Positions 7,752 through 16,795 of a stretch of DNA of 45,847 nucleotides are shown here, piece by piece. The stretch comes from Gammaproteobacteria bacterium (GTDB lineage: Bacteria > Pseudomonadota > Gammaproteobacteria > Pseudomonadales > Pseudomonadaceae), in contig JAMCWB010000052.1 of NCBI GenBank assembly GCA_023475025.1, positions 1-45,847 on the forward strand, written 5' to 3'. Below the pieces are notes generated by a model. It saw nothing but the letters and a program-made list of their open reading frames with translations, searched no databases and was not told the origin of the DNA. Numbering within the stretch: position 1 is the stretch's first letter; the number at the start of each line of letters is the position of its first letter. Made by a program: the position numbers and the translations under genes.

Positions 7752-9692
7752 ATGACTCAGGAACAGTGGCTGATATTTGGCATTCTTGGCACCACTATTG
7801 CCCTGTTTCTGTTTGGCCGCTGGCGCCATGACCTCGTTGCCCTGCTATCCCTGCTTGCCTGTGTCATCGCCGGGCTCATACCCAGCGCAGAGGCCTTTGC
7901 CGGATTTGCGCAACCCGCAGTCATTACCGTCGCTGCCGTGCTCGTGCTCAGTCATGGCCTGCAAAAAACCGGGGCCGTTGAAGCAATGGCCCAACACATA
8001 CTTCCCGATAGCAAAAACCCTCTGATCGCCCTGGGCGCTCTGACCCTCATCGGCGCCACCCTCTCTGCCTTCATGAACAACGTCGGCGCCATGGCCCTGC
8101 TGATGCCGATTGCCGTGCAACATGCCAGCCGCCAGGGCATCCCCCCCGGCAAGGTTCTGATGCCGCTGGCATTCGGCACCATCCTCGGCGGCATGACCAC
8201 CCTGATCGGCACACCGCCCAATATGATTGTTGCCGGGTTTCGCGCCGAGCACAGCGGCAGCGGCTTCGCCATGTTCGACTTTACCCCGGTCGGCCTGGCC
8301 GTTGCCCTGGCAGGGATCGTTTTTGCCGTACTCTGCTCGCGCTGGCTGGTTCCCCATCGCGAGCAGGGCAATGCGGACAGTTTTGACACCGGCACCTACC
8401 TGACCGAAGTGCGTATCGGCGACAATGCCAACCTGGTGGACAAGACACTGCGAGAAGCTGAGCAGCTGCTGGAAGATGATGACGCCCAGATTGTCGGCAT
8501 GGTGCGCAATGACTTCCGGGTGACGGCACCACTACCCGGCCGACGGCTGCATGCGGGTGACATCTTGGTCATTGAAGCCGACCCGGAGAGCCTTGGCTCG
8601 ACACTGACCCGGCTTGGCCTCAAGCTGGAGGAGTCGGTAAAGCCAGAAGAGCCCGAGAGCGCCGACGACGATACCTCCCCCTCTGACGCGGAGCAGGACG
8701 CAGTACCCGATAAGGACCAGGCCAGCGAGAACAAGGCGGACAGCACGGATATTTCCAGAACGCGGCCAATCCTGAATGATGGCGAGGAGATCGAACAGAC
8801 GACCGAGCCGAAAAAGGCCCGGCGCAACAACGATGATGAAGTCGTTATCCAGGAACTGGTCGTGCAGCCCAATGCCCTGCTGCTGGGTCTGACCGCGACC
8901 GACCTGCAGATTCGCAGCCGCTTTGGTATCAACCTGCTGGCTATCTCGCGCCGAGGCCACCGTACCGTTAAACGACTGCGCTGGACCGAACTGCATGCGG
9001 GCGATGTGATCCTGATGCAAGGCCCACCCGAAGCCATTGCCGGCTTTGCCATGGAGTATCAATGCATCCCGCTGGCCCAGCGCCAGATCCTGATTCCGAA
9101 CAAACGCAAAGCCTGGACTGCACTGATTATCATGTTGCTCGCCGTTGCCGTTGCCGCCACTGGCTTTTTGCCTGCGGCACTCGCCTTCACCGCCGGGGTT
9201 GCTGCCTTCATGATTACCCGTGTCGTGCCGGTGCGACGCATCTACGACGGCATCGACTGGCCCATCATAGTATTGCTCGGCGCACTGATGCCGATGGCGG
9301 CAGCCATGGCCAGCACCGGTGCCGCCGACCTGCTGGCACAAGGGTTACTCAACCAGCTGGCCCAGGGCAATGCCATCATCGCCCTGACCTTGACCCTGAT
9401 CATCACCATGACACTGTCTGACTTCATGAATAATGCTGCTACGGCAGCGGTGATGTGTCCGATCGCCATCAGCATTGCTGCCCAATTGGGTGTGGATGCC
9501 GACAGCTTTCTGTTGGCCGTCGCCATTGGTGCTTCCTGTGCCTTCCTGACGCCCATAGGCCACCAGAACAATACCCTGATCCTCGGCCCTGGCGGTTTTC
9601 GCTTCAGCGATTATTGGCGCCTTGGGCTGCCGATGGAGATTCTGGTCGTGCTGATCAGCGTTCCGCTGCTATTGCTGTTCTGGCCACTCTGA
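7752..9692 (+). CDS. SLC13-family permease with two TrkA-C domains
   Basis: A protein of 646 residues. N-terminal helices run to about 200, with the paired anion-transporter motifs SAFMNNVGAMALLMPIA and GGMTTLIGTPPNMIVAGF. Two RCK/TrkA-C-like regions follow in the middle (about 215-295 and 365-435). A second set of helices has the matching repeats SDFMNNAATAAVMCPIAI and CAFLTPIGHQNNTLILGPGG. This is the inverted-repeat layout of SLC13/DASS transporters, which carry sulfate, dicarboxylates or similar anions, usually with sodium. The substrate cannot be told. Between the two TrkA-C regions lies a linker of about 70 residues that is strongly acidic and poor in hydrophobic residues (about 295-365); I believe it is longer than usual. 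A good ribosome site (CAGGAGCACGGCATA) precedes the ATG. Confidence 0.85.
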   Translation: MTQEQWLIFGILGTTIALFLFGRWRHDLVALLSLLACVIAGLIPSAEAFAGFAQPAVITVAAVLVLSHGLQKTGAVEAMAQHILPDSKNPLIALGALTLIGATLSAFMNNVGAMALLMPIAVQHASRQGIPPGKVLMPLAFGTILGGMTTLIGTPPNMIVAGFRAEHSGSGFAMFDFTPVGLAVALAGIVFAVLCSRWLVPHREQGNADSFDTGTYLTEVRIGDNANLVDKTLREAEQLLEDDDAQIVGMVRNDFRVTAPLPGRRLHAGDILVIEADPESLGSTLTRLGLKLEESVKPEEPESADDDTSPSDAEQDAVPDKDQASENKADSTDISRTRPILNDGEEIEQTTEPKKARRNNDDEVVIQELVVQPNALLLGLTATDLQIRSRFGINLLAISRRGHRTVKRLRWTELHAGDVILMQGPPEAIAGFAMEYQCIPLAQRQILIPNKRKAWTALIIMLLAVAVAATGFLPAALAFTAGVAAFMITRVVPVRRIYDGIDWPIIVLLGALMPMAAAMASTGAADLLAQGLLNQLAQGNAIIALTLTLIITMTLSDFMNNAATAAVMCPIAISIAAQLGVDADSFLLAVAIGASCAFLTPIGHQNNTLILGPGGFRFSDYWRLGLPMEILVVLISVPLLLLFWPL

Positions 9693-9849
9693 ACGACGCT
9701 ATCGAGGTTTGACGGCCCGGGACGCACACCACTATAGTAAGTACGGTTTCCATAACAACATCAGGTCGATTCCAGGCGGCAGTAGCGGTGTCCAGGGCAA
9801 GGCCTCAGCCCAGCAACCGCGCGCAGACCTGACCCCGGACGGGCTCTAC

Positions 9850-11754
9850 ATGGCTGTATTAACAGGGATGAACAGGCGGCCCCGGCATGTCTGCCTCTAT
9901 GGCAGCAGCCATAGACTGCTCTGGCCATTACTCTTGCTTGCCCTTTTGCTGCCAGCCACTCCGGCACAGGCGGCTGGCGGCATCCTGCAATTACGCGTTG
10001 ACCAGACGGAAGCCATACGCTTGCAGCCGGCCATTCACTACCTGCGTGACAGCAGCCGCCGCATGAGTGCAGACCAGGTACTGGCCCAGCGCAATGAGAT
10101 GCAGAGCGCCGCGGCTGGCCGCGATATCAATTTCAGCTATACCAGTGATCGCGTCTGGCTGCTGTTCGAGCTGATCGGTGATCCCGACCAGACCAGCGAC
10201 TGGGTCATTGAAATGCTCTACCCCTCGCTCGACCGGGTCAGCCTGTATAGCCAGACCGCTGACGGCTGGCAGGTCCAGCGCAGCGGTGATGTGCTGCCCA
10301 GTAGTGAACGCAGCCTGAGTCATCGCACCGCAGCCTTTCCGCTGCAATTGGCTGCGGGCGAACGCCAGCTGTTCCTGCTGAGTGGCGAGTCCGCCGGCAG
10401 CCTCAGCCTTGATGCCCTGATCTGGCCGGCGGAAAGCTTTCGCGCACACAGCAACCTGGCACATATCATTCTGGCAGCCTACCTGGGCATGATCCTGGCT
10501 CTCGGCGGCTACAACCTGCTGCTCTTTATTGCCCTGCGCGAGCCCAGCTTTCTGCTCTATGTCCTGTTTATTGCCAGCTTTGGTACCGGGGCAATGGCCA
10601 TCAACGGGTTGGGACCTTATTACCTGTGGCCAAACATCGGCGAGATCGGCAACCGTATCCTGCCGACGTCGATCATCCTCGCCACTACCGTCGCCGCCCT
10701 GTTTACCCGTACTTTTCTGGATGTACAACTAAGGGCACCGGGCTGGTACAAGCTACTCAGCATGGCGACCCTGACCGGCGCCATACTGACCCTCGCCAGC
10801 CTCTTGCTGCCAGTTCAACTGGCCTTGCAAACCATGTCGGTTTTCGGGCTGACCGTGACCCTGATGCTGATTATCTGCGGCATTCACTGCATTGTTCTCG
10901 GCGTGCCCGGCGCCCGCATTTTTGTGCTGGCCTGGGGGCTGATGATGACCGGTGCTGTGCTGCTCGCCCTGCGTAATTTTGCCTTGCTGCCGAACAATTT
11001 CATCACCCTGTATTCGGTACAGATCGGCTCGGCACTGGAAATGCTGTTGCTCTCCTTTGGTCTGGCAGCACGCTTCAATGAACTCAAGCGGCAAAAGGAA
11101 ATGGCGCAAACGGCCGCCTTGAATGCCCAACGCCAGCACGTACTTGCCTTGCAGCAACACGAACGGGTTCTGGAACAGCGCGTCAACGAACGCACCCGCG
11201 AACTGGAACAGGCCAATCTGCAACTTGAAAACATGGCCATGCAGGACGTGCTGACCGGCCTGGCCAACCGTGCCGGGCTGAACCGGCATCTGCATGAAGC
11301 ACTGGCGCGCGCAGATCGTAACCAGCAACAACTGGCCCTGTTGATGATCGACCTGGATAACTTCAAACCGGTCAATGATGTCTTTGGTCACGCCTTTGGT
11401 GATCGCGTCCTGCAAGAGGTCGCCCTGCGCCTGCAAGCTGAGGCGCGCGCCAGTGATTTTGTCGCCCGCCTCGGCGGTGATGAATTCATTGTTGTCAGCG
11501 AAGGCCTGCACCCGGGAAATGATGCCCATGCGGTTGCCGAGCGCTTGCTGAGTGCCCTGACCCGACCAATCATGCTGGATGGGCAGCAGATCCAGATTGG
11601 CGCCAGCATTGGCGTCAGCCATGCCACCGGGCCCGAACTGCTGGCTGACGAACTTCTGCGCCAGGCCGATCAGGCCATGTATGCGCGCAAGCGGCAGGGG
11701 CGTAGTGGTATCAGTTATTACACCCGGGATGATGAGCAGGGGCTATCTGAGTGA
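9850..11754 (+). CDS. 7TMR-DISM diguanylate cyclase, copy 1
   Basis: About 634 residues from the ATG at 9850; an ATG at 9868 is also possible. Both give a signal peptide ending near TPAQA-AGG. A periplasmic 7TMR-DISMED2-like domain follows (AIHYLRDSSRRMSADQV ... INFSYTSDRVWLLFEL). Then come seven membrane helices beginning at AHIILAAYLGMILALGGYNLLLF, a coiled coil (HERVLEQRVNERTRELEQAN) and a GGDEF domain with LGGDEFIV. RASD five residues upstream is the RxxD feedback site. No EAL domain follows. The reading frame is open back to a TTG at 9709, but that extension would bury the signal peptide. The gene overlaps the next one by four bases. The two proteins share the same domain order and many identical stretches, so they are tandem paralogues. 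Confidence 0.9.
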   Translation: MAVLTGMNRRPRHVCLYGSSHRLLWPLLLLALLLPATPAQAAGGILQLRVDQTEAIRLQPAIHYLRDSSRRMSADQVLAQRNEMQSAAAGRDINFSYTSDRVWLLFELIGDPDQTSDWVIEMLYPSLDRVSLYSQTADGWQVQRSGDVLPSSERSLSHRTAAFPLQLAAGERQLFLLSGESAGSLSLDALIWPAESFRAHSNLAHIILAAYLGMILALGGYNLLLFIALREPSFLLYVLFIASFGTGAMAINGLGPYYLWPNIGEIGNRILPTSIILATTVAALFTRTFLDVQLRAPGWYKLLSMATLTGAILTLASLLLPVQLALQTMSVFGLTVTLMLIICGIHCIVLGVPGARIFVLAWGLMMTGAVLLALRNFALLPNNFITLYSVQIGSALEMLLLSFGLAARFNELKRQKEMAQTAALNAQRQHVLALQQHERVLEQRVNERTRELEQANLQLENMAMQDVLTGLANRAGLNRHLHEALARADRNQQQLALLMIDLDNFKPVNDVFGHAFGDRVLQEVALRLQAEARASDFVARLGGDEFIVVSEGLHPGNDAHAVAERLLSALTRPIMLDGQQIQIGASIGVSHATGPELLADELLRQADQAMYARKRQGRSGISYYTRDDEQGLSE

Positions 11755-13583
11755 GTTGCAGCCAACCTCTGCTGTCCAGGTGGCTGCTGCTGATAGCCTG
11801 TTTACTGACCAGCGCCCAGACGCTGGGGCATGATCACCAGCTTACCCTCAGTGGCAACGAGAGCCACCTGGAGCTGCAGCCCTGGCTTGACTTCACTCTG
11901 CTGCCGCCGGCATACGGCCTCAGCGAAGTGCAGCAATCAGGCGTTACCTGGCAGGCCGCATCCAACCGTAACGATCTGAATTTCAGCTATACCGAGAATG
12001 CCGTATGGCTGCGTCTGACGGTTGAATCGACAGCCAGCAGCGACCGGCAGTGGTTCATTCATTTCCCCTACTCTTCGCTTAACCGTATTGAGCTGCACGG
12101 CCTCGAGGCGCAACCCCTGCTCAGTGGTGATGGTGTGCGCCTGTCCGATCGCCAGCTCGCCCACCGCGATCCCAGCTTCACGTTATCTCTGGCTGCCGGC
12201 GAGCAGAAAACCCTGTATTTCAAGGCCACCTCCGGGGGCAGTCTGACCCTGACCAGTCAGCTGTGGTCACCCGCGGCTTTCGCCAGCTACAGCGTCAGCA
12301 GCATGGCAATTATTACGCTCTATCTGGGCATGCTACTGGCCATGGCAGCCTATAACCTGCTGCTGTTTACGGTACTGCGCGAACGTACCTATCTGTATTA
12401 CGTCGCCTTTGTCAGCGTCTTCGGCATTGGCGCGCTGAGCTTTACCGGCATTGGCTCACGCTTCATCTGGTCCGAGCTGGGTATCTACGGCACCCGCCTG
12501 CTGCCACTGTCGCTCTGCCTGTCCGGCTTGCTCGGCGTACTGTTCATTCGGCGCTTTCTTGAAATCAAACAGCATCTGCCGCAGTGGTATACCCCGCTGG
12601 GACTGATTGCCTGGCTATGCCTGGCCTTCAGTCTGCTCAGCCTGCTGGCGCCGATCCGCGTCAGCATTCAGGGCATGTCAGTGCTGGCTATTATCGCAGC
12701 GCCCCTGGTCTTTGCCTGTATCCTGCAAGCGGTACGCCGGCACGTCCCGGGCGCCAGGGTGGTCCTGCTGGCCTGGAGCCTGATGATTGTCGGGGTTTTG
12801 CTGCTGGCGTTGCGCAATTTCGGCCTGCTGCCATCCAACTTTGTCACCACCTACGCCATGCATATCGGCTCGGCACTGGAAATGCTGCTGCTTTCCTTCG
12901 CCCTCGCCGCGCGCTTCAAGACCCTGAAGGAACAGCGTGAGCAGGCCCAGCAAAGTGCGCTGAACGCGCAAAGCGAACTGGTCAGCACCCTGCGTGCGCA
13001 TGAGCGCGAACTCGAAGCCAAGGTAGCCGAACGTACGACAGAGCTGGCGGAGGCCAATGCGCGCCTGGAGCGCATGGCCCTGCATGACCCCTTGACCAAT
13101 CTGGCCAACCGCACCGCACTGGAACAGCATATCGAAGAGGCCATGCGCCGCAGCCAACGTCGCCGTGAATACCTCGCGGTGATGCTGGTCGATCTTGACG
13201 GGTTCAAGCAGATCAATGACCAGCTTGGCCATGAAACCGGCGACGCGGTGCTGCAGTGTATTGCCGAGCGCATGCTCGAAACCGCCCGCGACAGCGACTT
13301 TGTTGCCCGTCTGGGCGGTGATGAATTTGTTCTGGTGGCCGAGGGGATAGTGAGCCAACAGCAGGCTGCCGGCCTGGCTGAACGCTTTCTCGATGAGCTC
13401 AGTATGCCAATCGAACTGGAGGGCCAGAGTGTCGCCGTTGGCGCCAGTATCGGTATCACCCTGACCCGCTCAGCGGAGCCGGATATGGCTTCTCTGCTCA
13501 GACAGGCCGATGCTGCCATGTACCAGCGCAAGCGCAGCGGGCGTCATGGCGTCAGTTTCCACGAGCCCGCTGGCGGCTATTGA
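11751..13583 (+). CDS. 7TMR-DISM diguanylate cyclase, copy 2
   Basis: A protein of 610 residues starting with GTG at 11751 inside the stop of the preceding gene (GTGA overlap), so translation is probably coupled. Signal peptide to about SAQTLG, periplasmic sensor domain (NDLNFSYTENAVWLRLTVES), seven helices (ITLYLGMLLAMAAYNLLLFTVLRERTYLYY split over the first two), coiled coil (HERELEAKVAERTTELAEAN) and GGDEF domain with LGGDEFVLV. The RxxD site is RDSD. The match to the upstream gene runs through all domains, including GSALEMLLLSFxLAARF before the coiled coil. Tandem duplication followed by divergence of the periplasmic domain would let the pair answer to different ligands. The gene ends four bases before the convergent sugar dehydrogenase. 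Confidence 0.9.
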   Translation: MSCSQPLLSRWLLLIACLLTSAQTLGHDHQLTLSGNESHLELQPWLDFTLLPPAYGLSEVQQSGVTWQAASNRNDLNFSYTENAVWLRLTVESTASSDRQWFIHFPYSSLNRIELHGLEAQPLLSGDGVRLSDRQLAHRDPSFTLSLAAGEQKTLYFKATSGGSLTLTSQLWSPAAFASYSVSSMAIITLYLGMLLAMAAYNLLLFTVLRERTYLYYVAFVSVFGIGALSFTGIGSRFIWSELGIYGTRLLPLSLCLSGLLGVLFIRRFLEIKQHLPQWYTPLGLIAWLCLAFSLLSLLAPIRVSIQGMSVLAIIAAPLVFACILQAVRRHVPGARVVLLAWSLMIVGVLLLALRNFGLLPSNFVTTYAMHIGSALEMLLLSFALAARFKTLKEQREQAQQSALNAQSELVSTLRAHERELEAKVAERTTELAEANARLERMALHDPLTNLANRTALEQHIEEAMRRSQRRREYLAVMLVDLDGFKQINDQLGHETGDAVLQCIAERMLETARDSDFVARLGGDEFVLVAEGIVSQQQAAGLAERFLDELSMPIELEGQSVAVGASIGITLTRSAEPDMASLLRQADAAMYQRKRSGRHGVSFHEPAGGY

Positions 13584-13587
13584 CGGA

Positions 13588-14685
13588 TCAGGGGGTAACC
13601 CGCAGCACTTTGCCGTCAGGACTATCGGTCAGCAGATACAGTGCTCCGTCAGGGCCTGTACGCACATCACGAAAACGCGCATTCAGCTCACCGAACAGGC
13701 TTTCTTCGCCAATAACCTCGGTGCCAGACAACTCAACCCGGCGCACATGGCGGCCGGCAAGGGCAGAAACAAACAGCTGACCCTGCCACTCTGGAAACAG
13801 GTCGCCGGTGTAGAGTGTCATGCCAGAGGGCGCAATCGATGGCGTCCATTCGATCAAGGGCTGCTCAAGACCCGGTTTTTCGGTAAAGGGGGTAATAATC
13901 GCACCGTTGTAATCCACCCCGTAACTGATCACCGGCCAACCATAGTTATTACCCGGCTCGATCAGATTCAGCTCATCACCGCCACGCGGGCCGTGCTCAT
14001 GGCTAAGCAAGCGTTGATTGGCAGCATCCCAGACCATGCCCTGAACATTACGGTGACCAATGCTGTAGAGCTCAGGTTTGATACCGGATTGGCCTACCCA
14101 GGGATTATCCTCCGGCACGCTGCCATCACGATTGAGACGCACCAGGCCACCCAGATGGTTACCCTTGTTCTGCGCTTCCTCACGCAGCACAAAGGCATCA
14201 CCCAGGCCCATCACCAGGGTATGGTCATCAAGGAAGGCAATCCGCGCACCATAGTGTGCTGCGCCACGCTTGCCCGGCTCAGCACGAAATAACTCCTCCA
14301 CCTCTTCCAAGGCCTCGCCGTTAAAGCGTGCGCTGGCCAGGCAGGTGTTATTGGAGGCCAGGGTGCCACAGGCATAACTGAGGAACAGCCGCTGGTTATC
14401 GGCAAACTCGGGGTCCAGGACGACCTCAAACAGCCCGGCCTGACCGTCGACAAATGCCTCGGGTACACCGGCAACGGGCTCAGCCTGCAATTCCCCCTCC
14501 GCCGATAACAAACGCAGGTCGCCGGCACGCTCGGTAACCAGCATGCGGCCGTCCGGCAGGAAGGCCAGTGACCAGGGGTGGTTCAGCCCTTCGGCCAGGG
14601 TAATGATCTGATAGTCGGCCGCATTCGCGCCGCTAATGGCTGCCAGTGCTACAGCCCCGGCAAGGCCTTGTCGAATCATGCGCAT
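13588..14685 (-). CDS. PQQ-dependent aldose sugar dehydrogenase (YliI/Asd-like)
   Basis: A protein of 365 residues with a signal peptide (LAGAVALAAISGANA-ADY), so it acts in the periplasm. It is a six-bladed propeller of the glucose/sorbosone dehydrogenase family: HPWSLAFLPDGRMLVTER near the mature N-terminus, HYGARIAFLDDHTLVMGLGD, IGHRNVQGMVWD, HEHGPRGGDELNLI and a closing RFRDVRTGPDGALYLLTD. These are the blades of soluble aldose dehydrogenases that oxidise sugars with pyrroloquinoline quinone and calcium. No PQQ synthesis genes are in the window. The gene is followed 14 bp later on the same strand by a small membrane-protein gene located downstream. Confidence 0.85.
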   Translation of the reverse strand: MRMIRQGLAGAVALAAISGANAADYQIITLAEGLNHPWSLAFLPDGRMLVTERAGDLRLLSAEGELQAEPVAGVPEAFVDGQAGLFEVVLDPEFADNQRLFLSYACGTLASNNTCLASARFNGEALEEVEELFRAEPGKRGAAHYGARIAFLDDHTLVMGLGDAFVLREEAQNKGNHLGGLVRLNRDGSVPEDNPWVGQSGIKPELYSIGHRNVQGMVWDAANQRLLSHEHGPRGGDELNLIEPGNNYGWPVISYGVDYNGAIITPFTEKPGLEQPLIEWTPSIAPSGMTLYTGDLFPEWQGQLFVSALAGRHVRRVELSGTEVIGEESLFGELNARFRDVRTGPDGALYLLTDSPDGKVLRVTP

Positions 14686-14699
14686 CGGTTTTCTCCTTG

Positions 14700-15170
14700 T
14701 CAGCCCAGAACCCGCAGGCCACGTTTTTTCGCCGGACGGGTCAGGCGGCCGAACAACCAGCTACCAACACCGACCGCAATCATCATCAACAGCAAGCCAC
14801 CCGTGCCCCGTGTAGCCGCGATAAAAGTCGGCATCGGCGCCAGGTAGTCCACCACATCAAAAGCAACCTTGATACCCACAGCGCCAGCCAGCGCATAGAG
14901 TACAGCCCGCCAGGGCTTGAACACCCGCCCGAGCAGCTCGGCCACAGGCAATGCACACAGCAGAGCGGCAGCAACCAGCAAGGCAAAAATGGGGGTAAAG
15001 CCGAGCAGGTCACGGCCGGTGGTGGTCAGGCGGTCGGCAAAGCCTATTTCCACACCAATGACTTGCAGGGCAGCAAGGTTAAGCTGGGTTTGTATCAGCG
15101 TACCCAGCAGGGTAGCCACCACGACCGCAAGCAGAAAAAATAACACTACACGCAGGATTGAAAGCAGCAT
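14700..15170 (-). CDS. Small four-helix membrane protein, function unknown
   Basis: About 156 residues with four hydrophobic segments: ILRVVLFFLLAVVVATLLGT, FTPIFALLVAAALLCALPVA, AVLYALAGAVGIKVAFD and TGGLLLMMIAVGVGSWLFGRL. A short basic tail (RLTRPAKKRGLRVLG) suggests the C-terminus lies in the cytoplasm. I do not recognise a named family. The frame opens at 15209, but the ATG at 15170 has AAGGA at a good distance and starts directly with the first helix. Its stop lies just upstream of the sugar dehydrogenase start on the same strand (14 bp), so the two could be co-transcribed. Confidence 0.65.
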   Translation of the reverse strand: MLLSILRVVLFFLLAVVVATLLGTLIQTQLNLAALQVIGVEIGFADRLTTTGRDLLGFTPIFALLVAAALLCALPVAELLGRVFKPWRAVLYALAGAVGIKVAFDVVDYLAPMPTFIAATRGTGGLLLMMIAVGVGSWLFGRLTRPAKKRGLRVLG

Positions 15171-15253
15171 CAGGCAGTTTCCTTTTTTCTTCGAGTTTGC
15201 CAGCCACAATGATATCTGGCCCGGTCAATCCGTATCTTGATATGTCCTGCACC

Positions 15254-15526
15254 CTACTCCAGGGCGTCAGGCAATTCTGGCAGGTTACGTAAAGCCTGTT
15301 CATAAGCCGCCAGATCGAAAGGCTTGTCCTCATCCAGCATCACGCCAATGGCATGCGCCAATACCTGCGCCATCAACTCCAGGCTGTCTTCCCGGCTATA
15401 GCCCACCAGCGTCAGCTTGTTCAGGGTTGCCTGAGTGGCAGGCGGCTCGTTGGCGGCCAACTGGTTTTCCAGGGCTTCCAGCAAGCGCTCATGGGTAAAG
15501 CCCGCATCATCATCGGTGTCGGCCAT
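15254..15526 (-). CDS. Small acidic soluble protein, function unknown
   Basis: 90 residues from an ATG at 15526 that has a near-perfect ribosome site (GGAGGAGCT). The frame also opens a little upstream at 15547, but that start lacks such a site and lies in the fba terminator. The protein is acidic, predicted helical (HERLLEALENQLAANEPPAT ... LMAQVLAHAIGVMLDED) and has no signal or membrane segment. I do not recognise the family. It follows fba on the same strand, after the fba terminator, so it may be transcribed by read-through or from its own promoter. Confidence 0.65.
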   Translation of the reverse strand: MADTDDDAGFTHERLLEALENQLAANEPPATQATLNKLTLVGYSREDSLELMAQVLAHAIGVMLDEDKPFDLAAYEQALRNLPELPDALE

Positions 15527-15545
15527 AGCTCCTCCAGTTTTGAGC

Positions 15546-15574
15546 AAAAAACAGGGCGCCTCGGCGCCCTGTTT
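15546..15574 (-). terminator. Rho-independent terminator after fba
   Basis: A perfect 12-bp inverted repeat (15549-15560 with 15563-15574; arm AAACAGGGCGCC) with a two-base loop. Read on the minus strand it ends in a run of T, as expected for a terminator six bases after the fba stop codon. It overlaps the leader of the small gene that follows. Confidence 0.9.
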
Positions 15575-15580
15575 CCCTGT

Positions 15581-16645
15581 TCAGTGAATCTTGGGTTCCA
15601 GCTCGCGCGCCTCGTAACGCTCGAACATTTTCTCCAAGGAAACCGGACGGATCTTTGACGCATTACCGGCACAACCAAAAGCCTCGTAACGCGCCATGCA
15701 GATATCGCGCATGGCATCGACCGTCTTGCTGAGGAATTTACGCGGATCAAACTCAGCAGGATTGTGAGCCATAAAGCGACGTACGGCACCGGTCGACGCC
15801 AGGCGCAGATCGGTATCGATATTGACCTTGCGCACCCCGTGCTTGATGCCTTCAACGATTTCTTCCACCGGCACACCGTAGGTCTCGGGGATCTCGCCAC
15901 CAAACTCGTTGATCACCGCCAGCCACTCCTGCGGCACCGAGCTGGAACCATGCATGACCAGATGGGTATCCGGAATCCGCGCGTGAATCGCCTTGATACG
16001 ACCGATATCGAGAATATCGCCCGTCGGTGGGCGGGTGAACTTGTAGGCACCATGGCTGGTACCGATGGCAATCGCCAGTGCATCCACATGGGTCTGCTTG
16101 ACGAAATCAGCGGCTTCTTCCGGGTCAGTCAGCATCTGGCTGTGGTCGAGAATACCCTCAGCGCCAATGCCATCCTCTTCACCTGCCTGACCGGTTTCCA
16201 GGCTACCCAGGCAACCCAGCTCACCCTCGACCGAGACACCGCAAGCATGCGCCATATCCACCGCCTGGCGGGTCACGCGCACGTTGTAGTCATAATCCAT
16301 CGGTGTCTTGCCATCCGGACCCAGGGAGCCATCCATCATCACCGAGGAGAAGCCCAGCTGGATCGAGCGCTGGCAGACTGCCGGGCTGGTACCGTGATCC
16401 TGGTGCATACAGACCGGAATATGCGGAAACTCCTCGATCGCCGCCAGAATCAAGTGGCGCAGGAAAGGCGCACCCGCATACTTGCGCGCACCAGCCGAGG
16501 CCTGCAGGATCACCGGTGAATCGGTGTTGGCAGCCGCTTCCATAATGGCACGGACCTGCTCCAGGTTATTGACGTTGAAAGCCGGAATGCCATAACCATA
16601 CTCGGCGGCGTGATCCAGCATTTGGCGCAAACTGATAAGGGCCAT
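15581..16645 (-). CDS. fba: Fructose-bisphosphate aldolase, class II
   Basis: A protein of 354 residues that splits or forms fructose 1,6-bisphosphate from glyceraldehyde 3-phosphate and dihydroxyacetone phosphate, using a divalent metal. Seen: N-terminus [20 protein letters not shown], metal-site histidines in [12 protein letters not shown] and [18 protein letters not shown], and [11 protein letters not shown]. The length and the ending fit the type found in Calvin-cycle organisms and in pseudomonads (there called fda). Pseudomonads lack phosphofructokinase, so the enzyme serves gluconeogenesis and the hexose cycle. It lies downstream of pgk, epd and tkt in the same direction, separated from pgk by a heptamer repeat element. 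Confidence 0.97.
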   Translation of the reverse strand: MALISLRQMLDHAAEYGYGIPAFNVNNLEQVRAIMEAAANTDSPVILQASAGARKYAGAPFLRHLILAAIEEFPHIPVCMHQDHGTSPAVCQRSIQLGFSSVMMDGSLGPDGKTPMDYDYNVRVTRQAVDMAHACGVSVEGELGCLGSLETGQAGEEDGIGAEGILDHSQMLTDPEEAADFVKQTHVDALAIAIGTSHGAYKFTRPPTGDILDIGRIKAIHARIPDTHLVMHGSSSVPQEWLAVINEFGGEIPETYGVPVEEIVEGIKHGVRKVNIDTDLRLASTGAVRRFMAHNPAEFDPRKFLSKTVDAMRDICMARYEAFGCAGNASKIRPVSLEKMFERYEARELEPKIH

Positions 16646-16683
16646 CGGGTTAACTCTCCGTAATAAAAATTCGAATTCTGGTC

Positions 16684-16795
16684 GCTGAAAGCTGAAAGCT
16701 GAAAGCTGAAAGCTGAAAGCTTATAGGGTGCAGACTTAATCCAGGCTTGGCAACTACTCGCCCAGCATCAAGCTTCCAGCCTTCAGCGGCTTTTA
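16684..16795. repeat. Heptamer inverted-array element 1 (pgk-fba gap)
   Basis: The left arm is five perfect copies of GCTGAAA (16684-16718). The right arm (16771-16795) is the facing complement, AGCTTCCAGCCTTCAGC, and closes with the complement of TAAAAGCCGCTG. The pgk stop codon TAA (16793-16795) is itself the first three bases of that end motif. The interior of about 52 bp is not shared with the other elements. In pgk mRNA the two arms could pair into one long hairpin before fba. Confidence 0.85.

Noticed and set aside
9709..9849. A TTG-started N-terminal extension of the first 7TMR-DISM cyclase
   Set aside because: It would put about 47 polar residues before a clear signal peptide; the ATG at 9850 or 9868 is the better start.
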